DNA of 64,000 nt from Macrostomum hystrix (GCA_950097015.1 CATNEN010000041.1:3243501-3307500), one strand, 5' to 3'; numbered from the stretch's first letter, positions 22,037-34,046 are shown. Notes: generated by a model from the letters alone, not told the origin. Made by a program: numbers and translations.

Positions 22037-22787
22037 CGCATAAGCAGGTATGCAGCCTCCGCCTTTTTCTTACAAGAGCTTCCGAGTTGCCCAGGAACTT
22101 CTGTTGAGATCTGCTTCCCCTCTTATCAGGAGCAACAGGAGTGGTCTGTGTCTGAGCGATAGATTTGCCTCAGTGAGCGCGCTTAAGTTGGCCGCTATCC
22201 CGTCTCTTTGCTCTGGCCAGCCATTGTGCCATTTCAAAAGACTGATCGCTTTTGAGTTGAAAGCCTTCCTGAATTGAAAGCCTTCTTGAATGCGGTGCTT
22301 CTGCTTTAGCCGAAAAAATAAATAAGCCACTTCATGTCATGTGACCATCAGGGCTGGCTTACTTTTCATTAGGCTAGTAGTTGCTGTGTTGTAATCAGGA
22401 TAAGAACCAAAAGATAAGGGAGCAAGTGAATATCAGGGTCGCTGCCTTGCATGCTTAGCCAATGGAAATGGTGTGTGTGTACACCTGCCATACTTTCCTA
22501 ATTGATGTATTTATATTCATGTATCCGCCGAGAGTTCAATGCGAAAGTTTACGCCTATGCGCGCTAAAACCCAAAGCGAAGTCTGCAGTTTTTCTTTAAC
22601 TACGAGCGGCACAGATAGCAGAGCTAGGATAGAGGTGGGGGCAGCCACAGCAGGCTAATATTGTTTGCAGCCTTCGGACACGCTGCAACCTGGCCTATTG
22701 CACCCACATGCAGCTAATCTTGCAAGTTGAACAGCAGCTAGCTAAGGTGAATTGCTTCGAAGGCTATCAGTTTAGCGCAAGAAAGAA

Positions 22788-23627
22788 ATGCTGACCGCAG
22801 CAATTATGCGCAGGGTTTGGACCCAGCAGCGGCCGCTTACGACTTTGCTCCGCCATCTGGCTGGAGGTTCAGCAGCAGTAGCTGCCGAGTTAAACTGGCA
22901 GGCCAGGGTGGACTTGGCCGCGGCCTACAGAGCGCTGGCCCAGCTGGGCTACAATGAAGGCATCTGCAACCACCTTAGCCTCATGACGCCTGCGGCTGAC
23001 GGCTCTGGTGCGGAGCTGATGCTGTTGGTGCCCTATGGTCTGCATTGGTCCCGCGTTCGAGCTTCCGACCTAGTTGGCCTCGACTCTCAAGGACGCATCT
23101 TTGAGGGTGACGGCCGTGCGGAGACTTCAGCGGCGACAATCCACCGGCCGCTGCACCTGGCTAGACCAGAGGCGAAGGCGGTATTCCACTTGCACAGTCC
23201 ATACACCACAGCGCTGAGCTGTCTGCGGGACCCTCGTCTGCGGATGGTGCATCAGAACTGCCTCTATTTCCTTACGAATTTGGCCTACGACATGGAATAC
23301 AGAGGCATCTCCGTGCACGACTCGGAGGGCGCTCGTTTGGCTGCCTGCCTGGCACCTGACAAGACATGCTTGATGATGGCCAACCACGGCTTCCTTGTGC
23401 TTGCAAGCACAGCAGCCATGGCCTTCCACTACGCCTACTACATAGAGCGTTGCGCAATGTATCAGCTGTTGGCCATGCAGTCGGGTCGCGAGCTCAAGGA
23501 GTTGGACCCAGCGCTAGCTGCGGCGGCGCACAAGGACATGGTGGAGTTTGTAGAGAAGGACGGTGAAATCTTCTTCAGGGCTGTGCAGCGCAAGATGAGG
23601 GAGGAGGGATCTGATTTTGATAAGTAA
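22788..23627 (+). CDS. class II aldolase/adducin-domain protein, intronless
   Basis: A single 279-codon exon. After a basic N-terminus (MRRVWTQQRPLTTLLRHLAG), which could act as a mitochondrial presequence, residues about 35-250 form a class II aldolase/adducin head domain: DLAAAYRALAQLGYNEGICNHLSL, the metal-site motif HLHSPYTTALS and NHGFLVL with the third expected metal-binding His. The length is near that of the stand-alone bacterial and invertebrate family, far shorter than adducin. The reaction in this branch (aldol cleavage or decarboxylation of sugar acids) is not known for animals. A TTTAG acceptor-like sequence sits 13 nt before the ATG. Intronless structure contrasts with most neighbours; retroposition or old transfer are both possible. 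Confidence 0.85.
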   Translation: MLTAAIMRRVWTQQRPLTTLLRHLAGGSAAVAAELNWQARVDLAAAYRALAQLGYNEGICNHLSLMTPAADGSGAELMLLVPYGLHWSRVRASDLVGLDSQGRIFEGDGRAETSAATIHRPLHLARPEAKAVFHLHSPYTTALSCLRDPRLRMVHQNCLYFLTNLAYDMEYRGISVHDSEGARLAACLAPDKTCLMMANHGFLVLASTAAMAFHYAYYIERCAMYQLLAMQSGRELKELDPALAAAAHKDMVEFVEKDGEIFFRAVQRKMREEGSDFDK

Positions 23628-23766
23628 CGGCAAGGTCTGTAAAGCGGATTCGCATCATCCCTGACTGGGCCAAACGTGTCATATCGGACTATTAAGCATT
23701 ACACAAAAATTCTCTTTTGGAATTTACTGCTTCCTAAATACACTGCCACTCGCGAAACTCGTTGGT

Positions 23767-23784
23767 CCTAAGTTCGAACTTAGG
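23767..23784. repeat. 18-bp perfect palindrome
   Basis: CCTAAGTTCGAACTTAGG reads the same on both strands. It lies 140 bp after the stop of the aldolase-domain gene. It could be a transposon remnant, a dyad-symmetric binding site or an RNA hairpin in the 3' UTR. Nothing else around it decides between these. Confidence 0.8.
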
Positions 23785-24491
23785 GGCCGAAATGTTGCCA
23801 AGCTAGGAGCAAAGATCACAATAATCTTTAAAAGTTAATTATTCATAGATTCAAGCTTTATTGTACGACCTCAAACTTTAGTTGCGCTACAATAAGTAAC
23901 CGTTCAATATTTCTAAACTTAATACAGTATTGGCTCGGAGGCCAAATTGATGTTCCAATCGCAATGAACTGCATCTCAAACTATCTTGTACGCAGCACAA
24001 AAGCTACTGAGCGATAGTCTTGACTACATGCTTTTGTAGTGGTCAGAACTCTTGAATAAAACTTGGTGTTTTCCTCTAGCCTGTACAAGATTAGCAGGTG
24101 AACGAAAGGGGCGCTCCGAGCAGGCGGCTGAGAAAATCCGGAGTGTCAGCAGCTCTGAAAATCGATTAAGCTTCCCGACAAGCGAGTGGGTGTTCCCAGA
24201 GGGCTAACAATCAATAAATGGCCGCGAGCTCGCTGGCGAAGTTCGATCGTCCATCGATGAAGCTTACTCGGGTAGGCGGAGTCAGCGCCGAATGGCCTGG
24301 TTTAGAAACCCGATAACAGCTGAAGCTAAGTCTAGTCCAATAAATATGTTTTTAGGCCTACTTAGAGTAAGAAGGAGTGCGATTTGATCCTAAATCAGCC
24401 TTCCACACACGATCATGGGCCTCCTCTCAGGGCCGTTCGCATTGGCGCACAAATGCGATATCAGCCAAGAAGATGGATGACGAGCGTTGAA

Positions 24492-25070
24492 TGAGTACAA
24501 ATCAGAGTTCAGGCCTTGAGTTCGTTACAGACTGACTGCATAGATGGGAATGAGTACAAATCAGAGTTCAGGCCTTGAGTTCGTTACAGACTGACTGCAT
24601 AGATGGGAATGAGTACAAATCAGAGTTCAGGCCTTGAGTTCGTTACAGACTGACTGCATAGATGGGAATGAGTACAAATCAGAGTTCAGGCCTTGAGTTC
24701 GTTACAGACTGACTGCATAGATGGGAATGAGTACAAATCAGAGTTCAGGCCTTGAGTTCGTTACAGACTGACTGCATAGATGGGAATGAGTACAAATCAG
24801 AGTTCAGGCCTTGAGTTCGTTACAGACTGACTGCATAGATGGGAATGAGTACAAATAAGAGTTCGTTACAGACTGACTGCATAGATGGGAATGAGTACAA
24901 ATCAGAGTTCAGGCCTTGAGTTCGTTACAGACTGACTGCATAGATGGGAATGAGTACAAATAAGAGTTCGTTACAGACTGACTGCATAGATGGGAATGAG
25001 AACACAAAGAATATGAGTAAAAATCAGAGTTCAGGTCTTGAGTTCAGTAACAGGCTGGCCGCATAGATGG
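24492..25070. repeat. 59-bp minisatellite, about 9 copies, with two shortened units
   Basis: The unit includes GAATGAGTACAAATCAGAGT, TCAGGCCTTGAGTTCG and TTACAGACTGACTGCATAGA. Two units (near 24850 and 24955) lack the CAGGCCTTGAGTTC part. The flanks 23785-24491 and 25071-25478 hold no recognised gene. Confidence 0.9.
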
Positions 25071-25478
25071 GACCACTGCTATTGTAAATATATTTTCCTG
25101 ACAAACAAAATAGAAATTTCCGACAACCATTAAAACCTGCGAGAATCGAGTCAATCTGAATCGCGGTTGTCTTGAAGCGGGAGCACAATGGTCGTTGCCT
25201 CGAAGCAAATATTTATGCACTGCTGATTTCTAGGCAGAAGACAGAGCTATAGATGTTACAGGGAACTGAATGCGGACTACCCCAGAGTCAGCGTGTTGAC
25301 CTGTCAGAGTCAGCCATCGAATTTCTAATAGCTCTAATTGAAACTGGCAATCAATTATTAGTGGTCAAGACTCATACAGACCAACACTTCCTCAGTAAAG
25401 AAGGCTTCTATGTATTTACTTAATTTCGTGATGTAACAAAAGAAGCAAAACAGCAGCAGTCCTTGGTTAGAAAATGCG

Positions 25479-27436
25479 TCACTTGCCAGCCAGCGCTTCT
25501 TTCAGCTCGCCGGCCTGCTGCATCTCGCGTAGAATGTCCAGGCCGCCCAACAGCTGACCTTTCACGTACAGCTGCGGGTAGGTGGGCCAGTTCGAGTGCC
25601 GCTTGAGCGCCTCACGCACTCTTTGGTCCTGCAGGATGTCAAAGTGACCGAACTGCACGCCCTCTGAGCGCAGCAGCTCCACTATCTGCCTGCTGAAGCC
25701 GCAGCGGGGCGCATCCGGCGAGCCCTTCATGAACAGCATCACCGGCGACGCATTTACCAGCGACTCCAGGTGGGTGGTCACTGCGGCCTTAAGCGCTGGC
25801 CCGAGCTCGCCAGCCTCCTCCATCTCGCGCACAATGTCCAGGCCGCCGAGAAGCTGGCCGCCGGCGTACAACTGCGGGTAGGTGGGCCAGTTGCTTAGTT
25901 TCTTCAGGCCCTCGCGCACCGCCTGGTCAGTGAGGATGTCAAAGTGGTCCAGGGGTGCCTCGTCGGCGTGCTTGTGCAGCAGCTCCACGATCTGCCGGCT
26001 GAAGCCGCAGCGGGGCGCATCCGGCGAGCCCTTCATGAACAGCATCAGCGGCGAGCGGGCCAGGAGCGATCTCAGCCGAGCCTCCAGCTGCGCCTCAGTC
26101 TCCTTGTTTGCAACCGCTGACGCATTGCTACCTGAAGAGCCAGAGGTGGAGGCGGCAACTGCGGCGGAGAGCTTGGCGGCCAGTGCGGCTGGGTCGGCGC
26201 CGTTCAGCCGGTCCACCACCTGCGGCTGCTGCTGATCCGACGTGGCTCGGCGCAGCAGCAGGAAAGTCGGCACCGCCAGCACACCATATCGGCTCGTCAC
26301 CTGTGGCACCTGCGGAGTCGATTCAGTGACGAGACTGGCTCCTGTGTCAGCTAAAAAAACTCTTGTGTAGCACCCAATGTCGGGTGTGGCACCCAATTCA
26401 CACAATGTCGGGTGTGGCACACAATTCACCCAATGTCGGGTGTGGCACCCAATTCACCCAATGTCGGGTGTGGCACCCAATTCACCCAATGTCGGGTGTG
26501 GCACCCAATTCACTCAATGTCTGGTGTGGCACCCAATTCACCCAATGTCGGGTGTGGCACCCAATTCACCCAATATCTGGTGTGGCACCCAATTCACCCA
26601 ATGTCTGGTGTGGCACCCAATTCACCCAATGTCGGGTGTGGCACCCAATTCACCCAATATCTGGTGTGGCACCCAATTCACCCAATGTCTGGTGTGGCAC
26701 CCAATTCACCCAATGTCGGGTGTGGCACCCAATTCACCCAATGTCGGGTGTGGCACCCAATTCACCCAATGTCGGGTGTGGCACCCAATTCACTCAATGT
26801 CTGGTGTGGCACCCAATTCACCCAATGTCTGGTGTGGCACCCAATTCACCTAATGTCTGGTGTGGCACCCAATTCACCCAATGTCTGGTGTGGCACCCAA
26901 TTCACCCAATATCTGGTGTGGCACCCAATTCACCCAATGTCTGGTGTGGCACCCAATTCACCCAATGTCTGGTGTGACACCCAATTCACCCAATGTCTGG
27001 TGTGGCACCCAATGTCTGGTGTGGCACCCTATTCACCCAATGTCTGGTGTGGCACCCAATTCACCCAATGTCTGGTGTGGCACCCAATTCACCCAATGTC
27101 TGGTGTGGCACCCAATTCACCCAATGTCTGGTGTGGCACCCAATGTCTGGTGTGGCACCCAATTCACCCAATGTCTGTTGTGGCACACAATTCACCTAAT
27201 TTTCTGCTCGCCAGTCAGCGGTGGCTTACCTGCTCAGCCTCCACATTAACAAAGGTAACAGTGGAGTAGGCAGGCTCCTTGGCCAGCTCGTCCATGACCA
27301 CGGACATCTGCACGCACTGAGCTGCCCAGTCGGCCCTGAAGTGTAGCAAGCAGAGGCCGCCGGGGCTGGCAGAGGCCACCGCAGAATTGAAGGAGTCGGC
27401 CGAGCTGGCCAACAGCACTCGTGCGCCGCTTGTCAT
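25479..27436 (-). CDS. GLRX3: glutaredoxin 3 / PICOT (thioredoxin domain plus two monothiol glutaredoxin domains)
   Basis: Two minus-strand exons, 27436-27230 and 26309-25479, join in phase 0 to give 345 residues. Residues 1-110 are a thioredoxin-like domain whose active site is WAAQCVQM (one cysteine, as in PICOT) with the cis-proline motif VPTF. Two glutaredoxin domains follow, each with the monothiol CGFS motif (residues 170-173 and 272-275), the NWPTYPQLY motif and GGLDI. Monothiol CGFS glutaredoxins bind a [2Fe-2S] cluster with glutathione and deliver iron-sulfur clusters in the cytosol with BolA2. The animal protein is about this size. The intron holds a large array. Start chosen at the first ATG of the thioredoxin domain. 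Confidence 0.95.
26370..27195. repeat. 28-bp minisatellite in the GLRX3 intron, about 29 copies
   Basis: The unit CAATGTCGGGTGTGGCACCC plus AATTCACC fills nearly the whole intron between the two exons. Variants are TCTGG versus TCGGG and ATATC versus ATGTC. A few units are cut to about 14 bp (near 27005 and 27140). On the transcribed strand it starts about 35 bp after the donor. Confidence 0.95.
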
Positions 27437-28210
27437 CGCAGCCTGGCTGGAATGCGTGGCCAGATTTGCTATGATGACTTTTTCGATACATATCGGAACT
27501 TGTCAACGCATAATGACAATTCTGTGCCAAGTTTGATCCAACAGTCAGTTGTGCATTAGAAAGTTAGTCTGTAAGCCGTGTAAGGTTTCTCTGACTGCAG
27601 CTCATAGTCTAGCCTTAGTTTTTTCAAATTAGCCGATGTGGTCAGAAGCCTAACTGTTAACTCTGAGCCTCTGCTATAAGTAACATAAGGAGCAATGCAA
27701 TCCTCTTGTGACTGCGGCAAAAAGCTGCCAGATAAAATCGACAATCTTTATTAGCATAATGAAGACAACGCAGAAAGATAATTCTAAGAGCTTTTTGGGT
27801 GGGATCCCAAGGGCAGGCTTGACAAAATCGCTGTACTACTGCGAGATCTGCAGATAACAAAAGCAAACTGGAAAGCAAACTTTTTTGCATTGATTTGCAG
27901 AAAGAACACTGCGCAATGACAAATATTAATTTGTGAAACTCGAACTGGCCAAATGTAGAGAGTACAGAACTGCTATCTCAGACACACACGCACACAAACA
28001 CACAATCCACTTGAAAAATGCTGAGAAAGTGGGCTTAGTTTAAACAAGAAGGCGTGAAAGTCACAAGCCACTTTGATTTGTGAAAAGGTAACAAAATACA
28101 AAACAGCATAAACTGCTAGAGGTGCTTATTAAGTTAAAAACTGCATTAAATGTTCGGATTAAACTGGCTTTAATGTTCTCAAGATTCGACTAAACAAAAC
28201 AACGATCAAG
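27437..28210. other. intergenic, AT-rich, no recognised gene
   Basis: The only feature is a short (CA)n-like stretch near 27985 (CACACACGCACACAAACACA). This stretch should include the GLRX3 promoter. Confidence 0.45.
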
Positions 28211-29160
28211 AACTAAAGCTGCAGCACTCTTGGATACACACCAACTAAAGCTGCAGCACTCTTGGATACACACCAACTAAAGCTGCAGCACTCTTGGATA
28301 CACACCAACTAAAGCTGCAGCACTCTTGGATACACACCAACTAAAGCTGCAGCACTCTTGGATACACACCAACTAAAGCTGCAGCACTCTTGGATACACA
28401 CCAACTAAAGCTGCAGCACTCTTGGATACACACCAACTAAAGCTGCAGCACTCTTGGATACACACCAACTAAAGCTGCAGCACTCTTGGATACACACCAA
28501 CTAAAGCTGCAGCACTCTTGGATACACACCAACTAAAGCTGCAGCACTCTTGGATACACACCAACTAAAGCTGCAGCACTCTTGGATACACACCAACTAA
28601 AGCTGCAGCACTCTTGGATACACACCAACTAAAGCTGCAGCACTCTTGGATACACACCAACTAAAGCTGCAGCACTCTTGGATACACACCAACTAAAGCT
28701 GCAGCACTCTTGGATACACACCAACTAAAGCTGCAGCACTCTTGGATACACACCAACTAAAGCTGCAGCACTCTTGGATACACACCAACTAAAGCTGCAG
28801 CACTCTTGGATACACACCAACTAAAGCTGCAGCACTCTTGGATACACACCAACTAAAGCTGCAGCACTCTTGGATACACACCAACTAAAGCTGCAGCACT
28901 CTTGGATACACACCAACTAAAGCTGCAGCACTCTTGGATACACACCAACTAAAGCTGCAGCACTCTTGGATACACACCAACTAAAGCTGCAGCACTCTTG
29001 GATACACACCAACTAAAGCTGCAGCACTCTTGGATACACACCAACTAAAGCTGCAGCACTCTTGGATACACACCAACTAAAGCTGCAGCACTCTTGGATA
29101 CACACCAACTAAAGCTGCAGCACTCGTGGATACACACCAACTAAAGCTGCAGCACTCGTG
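28211..29160. repeat. 32-bp minisatellite, about 30 almost identical copies
   Basis: The unit AACTAAAGCTGCAGCACTCT plus TGGATACACACC repeats with almost no variation. Only the last two copies, next to the gene, carry CTCGTGG for CTCTTGG. It starts within 15 bp of the stop of the NZF gene on the minus strand, so it would form its 3' UTR if transcribed. Confidence 0.96.
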
Positions 29161-29173
29161 CCTCTTGTCATTG

Positions 29174-29815
29174 TCACTTGCGCCTCTTGGCTGAGACATG
29201 CCTTCCGGGGCAACTGAAGCAGTTGCTGGCCGTTCTATGCTGCTGCTGCAGATGCAGATGCTGGTGCTGGTTTGATGGTGGACGCAGCTCGTTGGCAACA
29301 GCAGCCAGTCCGCGGTATTCGCTGCGCAGTCGGTTGACAAGGTCCATCTGGCGCCGCTCGTCGGCCCTCATTCTACGGCGCCATTCGGAGTGCTGATCCT
29401 CGTCCGAAGACAGCAGCGCTTTGCACAGGCAGCACCTCGCGGCGCCTAGAGGGTTCAGCAAGGTACAGGTCGGGCACGGAATCTCTTCAGCTGCCTTATT
29501 ATCGCGTTGACTAGACTCGTTCGCCTGAGCTCCACTGATCCGAGTGCATTGAGAGCACATGGCACACAAGGCAGTTTGCTCAGTATTGATGAATGTGCAG
29601 TGCGGGCAGGCCATGCCAAGGTTGGCTGCTGCTCTAACGTGAAGGATCTGCCTCCAGCTGGCGCTATGATCACGGCGGTCGGGGTGGCCGTGCCAGGCAG
29701 AGTTGCAGGTGTGGCAGAGCTGCTTACAACCAGGAGCAGAGCAGGCTACAACAGCAGGCTGATCACCACAGAAGTCGCACAGAATATTGACAGGCTGCTG
29801 CTGCTGAGTTGACAT
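29174..29815 (-). CDS. B-box-like plus two RanBP2-type (NZF) zinc fingers, HOIP/RNF31-related, intronless
   Basis: An intact 213-codon minus-strand frame from the ATG at 29815. Residues about 12-50 form a B-box-like finger (CDFCGDQPAVVAC, CKQLCHTC, WHGHPDRRDH). Two NZF fingers follow: CPHCTFINTEQTALCAMC and CPTCTLLNPLGAARCCLC, both C-x2-C-x10-C-x2-C with the Thr-hydrophobic pair that contacts ubiquitin. The rest is a charged helix and a His/Gln-rich tail. This order resembles the region of the linear-ubiquitin ligase HOIP before its catalytic RBR, but no PUB or RBR domain is present. A ubiquitin-binding adaptor is the inference. An upstream in-frame TTG gives a longer frame; TTACAG 29 nt before the ATG may be a trans-splice acceptor. 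Confidence 0.75.
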   Translation of the reverse strand: MSTQQQQPVNILCDFCGDQPAVVACSAPGCKQLCHTCNSAWHGHPDRRDHSASWRQILHVRAAANLGMACPHCTFINTEQTALCAMCSQCTRISGAQANESSQRDNKAAEEIPCPTCTLLNPLGAARCCLCKALLSSDEDQHSEWRRRMRADERRQMDLVNRLRSEYRGLAAVANELRPPSNQHQHLHLQQQHRTASNCFSCPGRHVSAKRRK

Positions 29816-29860
29816 TTGTGAACAGTTGACTCCAGAAGAAGGCTGTAATTGACGAATCAA

Positions 29861-32800
29861 TTCTCGTACGTTTATTATATTAATAGCATTTAAGTAGTAT
29901 TTAAATTAATGCCTTGGCCATAATTAGTGGCTTGTAAAGCATCCAGATTTGGCACTAGTTTGCAAACCTCTTTTGGCACCTCGCAGGGGTAAATAACTGG
30001 CACAACTTGTGGTCATTTTTAGTGCATTGGTCTCATCATCAAGAAGAGAAAGAGCTCCCAGGTTGAGGGAGGCAAAGAAGAAGATCGAAAGAGCAGAGAC
30101 AACCCAGCAATTTGTGGCTTTAGAGAAAAAGTATCGCTGTCTCAAACTGCTTTTTAAAAGATGCAGCACATCCAACACACAGTTGGATGTTAGATGAGGA
30201 TGCCGCATTGTTCATGTGGGATCTGTAAGCAACCATGCAAAGGAAGGAGAGAAAAGTTGAGGTGCCATACTGTGAGCTACTTGTGTAAGAATGATAGGGC
30301 AGTGGCAGGTCAATGGTAAGGCAGGAAATATTTGGTACAAAGCAGGCAGAGAATGAACATCGAAACTAATTCTGCTTAACAGCATGAAGATTCTGTAGTG
30401 TAGCTCAGAGCCTGACCTTCATCAGTTACTGCCATCTAGTCAATAATGCACCTAATCTTCTTTTTATTATTGATAAAGCCACAATTATGCTGGTAGTGGC
30501 TTTACATGGAAGCTGATGCAGCTGGCACCCACTATGAATGATAGTAGGTGCCACTATCATATATGTGACACAAGCATCTCACTTAACTCTGGTGTTGATC
30601 AAACCCCCATTCTTGGGAGTGGCATCACTGTCTTAACAAATGTTATTTGTGTTTTTCATTTAAAACCGAACTATGATTTTCATGTATCTTTAAACCTAAA
30701 AGAGAATTTGATATTTGGTTTTACAATTTGAGTGAGTGGTTTAATCTTATTAATCTATCATGAGTGATCTATCACAAATTATGTCATTTAAAAAAGCATT
30801 TTTCAGACTATAAATAACTACATTTATGGTAATTTAATTGGAAAGCAACTGCATACAATCTTAGTCTAAAGTACATGCTGAAAAAATGTTGTTAAAAAGT
30901 ATCATTTTGTGATAAAAATTTCAACTGAAACATCAATATCTTTCTTTCCTCTAAATGCTTCATTGCATGTCATGCCTAAGCTTGTAGATAATGTATTTAC
31001 CTTTCAAATTAGTTGTTCTGTGAAACACAATAGCTTGTTTCTGTCTTGCACGAGACGAAGGAAGGAGTCAAAATTCTTGTTCAGTTTTGAAGATACACTG
31101 TTTGGTTGATGATACATTACCCTACTCCAGAATTTTGCATACTTTGATCAGAAGGCTGGATAAATTGTGCATATGGCTGATTCTAAACAACCTCAATAAA
31201 TTATCTTTTGTTTTAAATTTCATTTGTTTGCTTATTTATTATAGGCCTCTCTTTTTAGTTTCTATAGAAGAAAGTCTGGAGCACAACTTTGAATCTGTTT
31301 TCACATTATGCCATGGAAGTTTTGTATAAAAGGCTGCAAAAGCAATTATAACAGTAGGGAATAGTGTATAGTTAGTCACCAATGTAAATTTCCCATACTA
31401 TGAGCATCAAGTGAACATGTGGATATCGGCATTGCTAACATGAAGGTAGGCCTAATGATGGTGAGTAAATTAATAGAGTAATTTAAGTTTAAAAATAAGC
31501 AAATAATAGGCCTAATGTTAGCATCAAAGTTCAGTTGCTGACTTGCTGTGGTGTACTGCTATAATTCAAATAAATCTGCCAGTGCATATTCTTTAAATCT
31601 TCAAAATCTTCACAAGTATAGCTACATTTTCTGTTGTACCTCAATTGATCATTTCTTTTGTTTAATAACTTGCGTTAGTTTTATAGGCTCTTAATATATT
31701 CCATGAAAAGATAACAGATATTATTAAATATAAAAGCAATAATAAAGTTAGGCCCTACAAAAAATAAAACAATGAGAACTGAAATGAGACTAATATATTG
31801 AGGTTGTTTTTTAAGCCATAGGCACAATACAATGACTTATTACATTTGTGGCCACCACGCAGAATAAAAATATTTTCAGCATTCGATTTTAAGTGTCACA
31901 TCAGTTGGTGTCATATTATATAAAACACTAGTCTATGTCGATATGCAGTGCAATTTTTGTTGCCACATTTGAATGTGCTCATTTAATTTACACGGAAATT
32001 CGCGAATTAATTTTGTAATGCTCATTGACTCAGCTATTTAGCTAATGTGTTTAGCATAAACTTAGTCGAACTATCTAAGCTCCAAGCAGTTGCTTAATAT
32101 GTTTAATCTTTGACACTATACATGCTATACAATGTTATGTTTACATAAGTATAATTCTGGGCCCAGTTATATACTCGTATAACTGCTATAGTTATTAAAC
32201 CTAGTGAAGTGGTATAATATTATATAAAAAAGTAAAACGTAAATAAATTAAAATCAATTGCAGCCAGATATTAAAATAGGGCCTATGAGGTGTACACAAG
32301 TGTGTTACAGGCCGCATCTATTCTATTTTTTGAGAGAGAAGACAATTTGCTACCGGGAATGACTTCATTAAAACTTCAGACGATGATTTTTTGCATATTA
32401 ATGCTCATTCAGATCAAATTTTGAGCTCAAAAGATGCGCATTTTGCTGAAATTTTATAAAGTAAAAACGGTACAAGAATCTAGTCAGAAGCGAGGACGCA
32501 AGTGATCTGCCCAATGCCAGCCGCACCGATTTTTTTAATCCGGAAATTTGAAGGCTTCAAAAGGGACATGATTATGTAACGATGTCACTATTTATTTTTG
32601 TTAACTTCATCTTTCTTAGAAATCTGGCGCGAACTTAAATATATTTTGAAAGGACGGTTTGTGGCGTAAGTGCGAGCGTCGTCGGAGCGAAATATTAGCT
32701 AAAGTTAAGTAGTGCCGACTTTTAAATAATTATTACAGTTTAATTAGCTGGAGACTAGCTCGAGAACAAGGAACCGGGACCCTGGCGCTGCCGCTGACAA

Positions 32801-33493
32801 GCCGTGGTTGTCATTAAAAGAAATCGTTTTTGCTCTTACAAGATTTCTTTTTTTATTCTGGGAAAACTCGTCTGCACACAAACTCTAGTTCGTCACAATT
32901 AGCAATGTGAAGATTATCTAACGTGTGGTACAAGGAAAGACGGATTTTGCATGCGGTACAAGTGATTTTAAAAAGTGATGCGGCTGGGTTGCGGCTAGCG
33001 AAACGTGCGTTCTGATTGAAGGACTATTTTAATGCCAACCAGCGCTGATGAGCCAGCTCTCAACTTAAAGTCAACTTAAATGATGATAGATGGATTTAAC
33101 TCGCATGTTATAATTAGAGAACGAGAACCTTTTGTGAAGCACTTTAATACGAGTAAAACTGGTTAGTATAGGCAGAGCGACTTGAGTACGAGTATAACGA
33201 AATTGGGATCTCTATCGGGCGAGGAAATAAGACATACAAAAGTTTTGTATGACGAGCGGGCGGGCCAGATGAACAGAGTCTATGAGCTAAATGAAGATAT
33301 AAGAAACTGAAGAGAAGCGCAATTAATAGTTGATTAGAGAAATTATTAGGCCTAAATAGGATAAAATTCACGGGCAGTGCAAAATAAAGGAAGAGAACAC
33401 AAAGCAAATTCTGGAGGAAAGGCAGTTCTGACAGGGTGGGGGCGAAGTTTCGCGATGTTGAAAAGAGAGTCACGGAGTAGTTGGCGAGCCCGG
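29861..33493. other. AT-rich intergenic region, no recognised gene
   Basis: Base composition drops clearly from the flanking genes. Open frames are short and without recognisable domains. The right part (about 32.6-33.4 kb) may hold the LTR of the BEL/Pao fragment that follows, but no repeat pair is visible to prove it. Confidence 0.45.
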
Positions 33494-33700
33494 TCACTTT
33501 GCATCGGATTGTCCGCGTCGACCGTGCCGGTTGAAAGTGGAGCCTTGTCCGCGTTGGCCGCAGTCGGCCTCTAGAGGGACGAGATGCTTGATGACACGGT
33601 GGGACTCGTGACCAATACTCGTTCGGACAGTAACTTTGCGGGTGATGCCGTGACCATCGGGGCGGACATCGATCATGGGGCACGTCTTCCAGTTTGACCG
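33494..33700 (-). pseudogene. BEL/Pao retrotransposon integrase C-terminal fragment
   Basis: The minus-strand frame contains PRSNWKTCPMIDVRPDGHGI, then TRKVTVRT and HRVIKHLVPLEADC, the pattern at the end of BEL/Pao polyproteins (RSxWxxGxIxxxxPGxDGxxRxVxVRT followed by RPIxKLxxLE). No upstream integrase core is visible, so only the 3' end of the element remains. Confidence 0.55.
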
Positions 33701-34046
33701 CGGAGTCTGGTTGTTGTTTTTTTGTTGGCAGTGCGGGTTTTCGGATCAGTCGCTAGGATGGGACCCAGCTTGTCAATGAGCAGAGAGCTGAAATCCTGGC
33801 CTGATGATGAGGCTGTGAGAGCTCCGCAGCATACTTTTCATTTAGTGGAATACTGTACGCCTGAGCATGTTGTCAATTTATTACCTGCCTATCCTAGCCA
33901 GTATGTACATTGATACTGTTCAATTAATATATGTACGTGGATGCCAACGTGCTGTTAAAATAATATAAATGACCCGCGCTGCAAGCGAGTGTGAGCGCGT
34001 ACCTTTCCGACAATTAAACTGCTGACTGATTCTCTCGATTCTCTCA

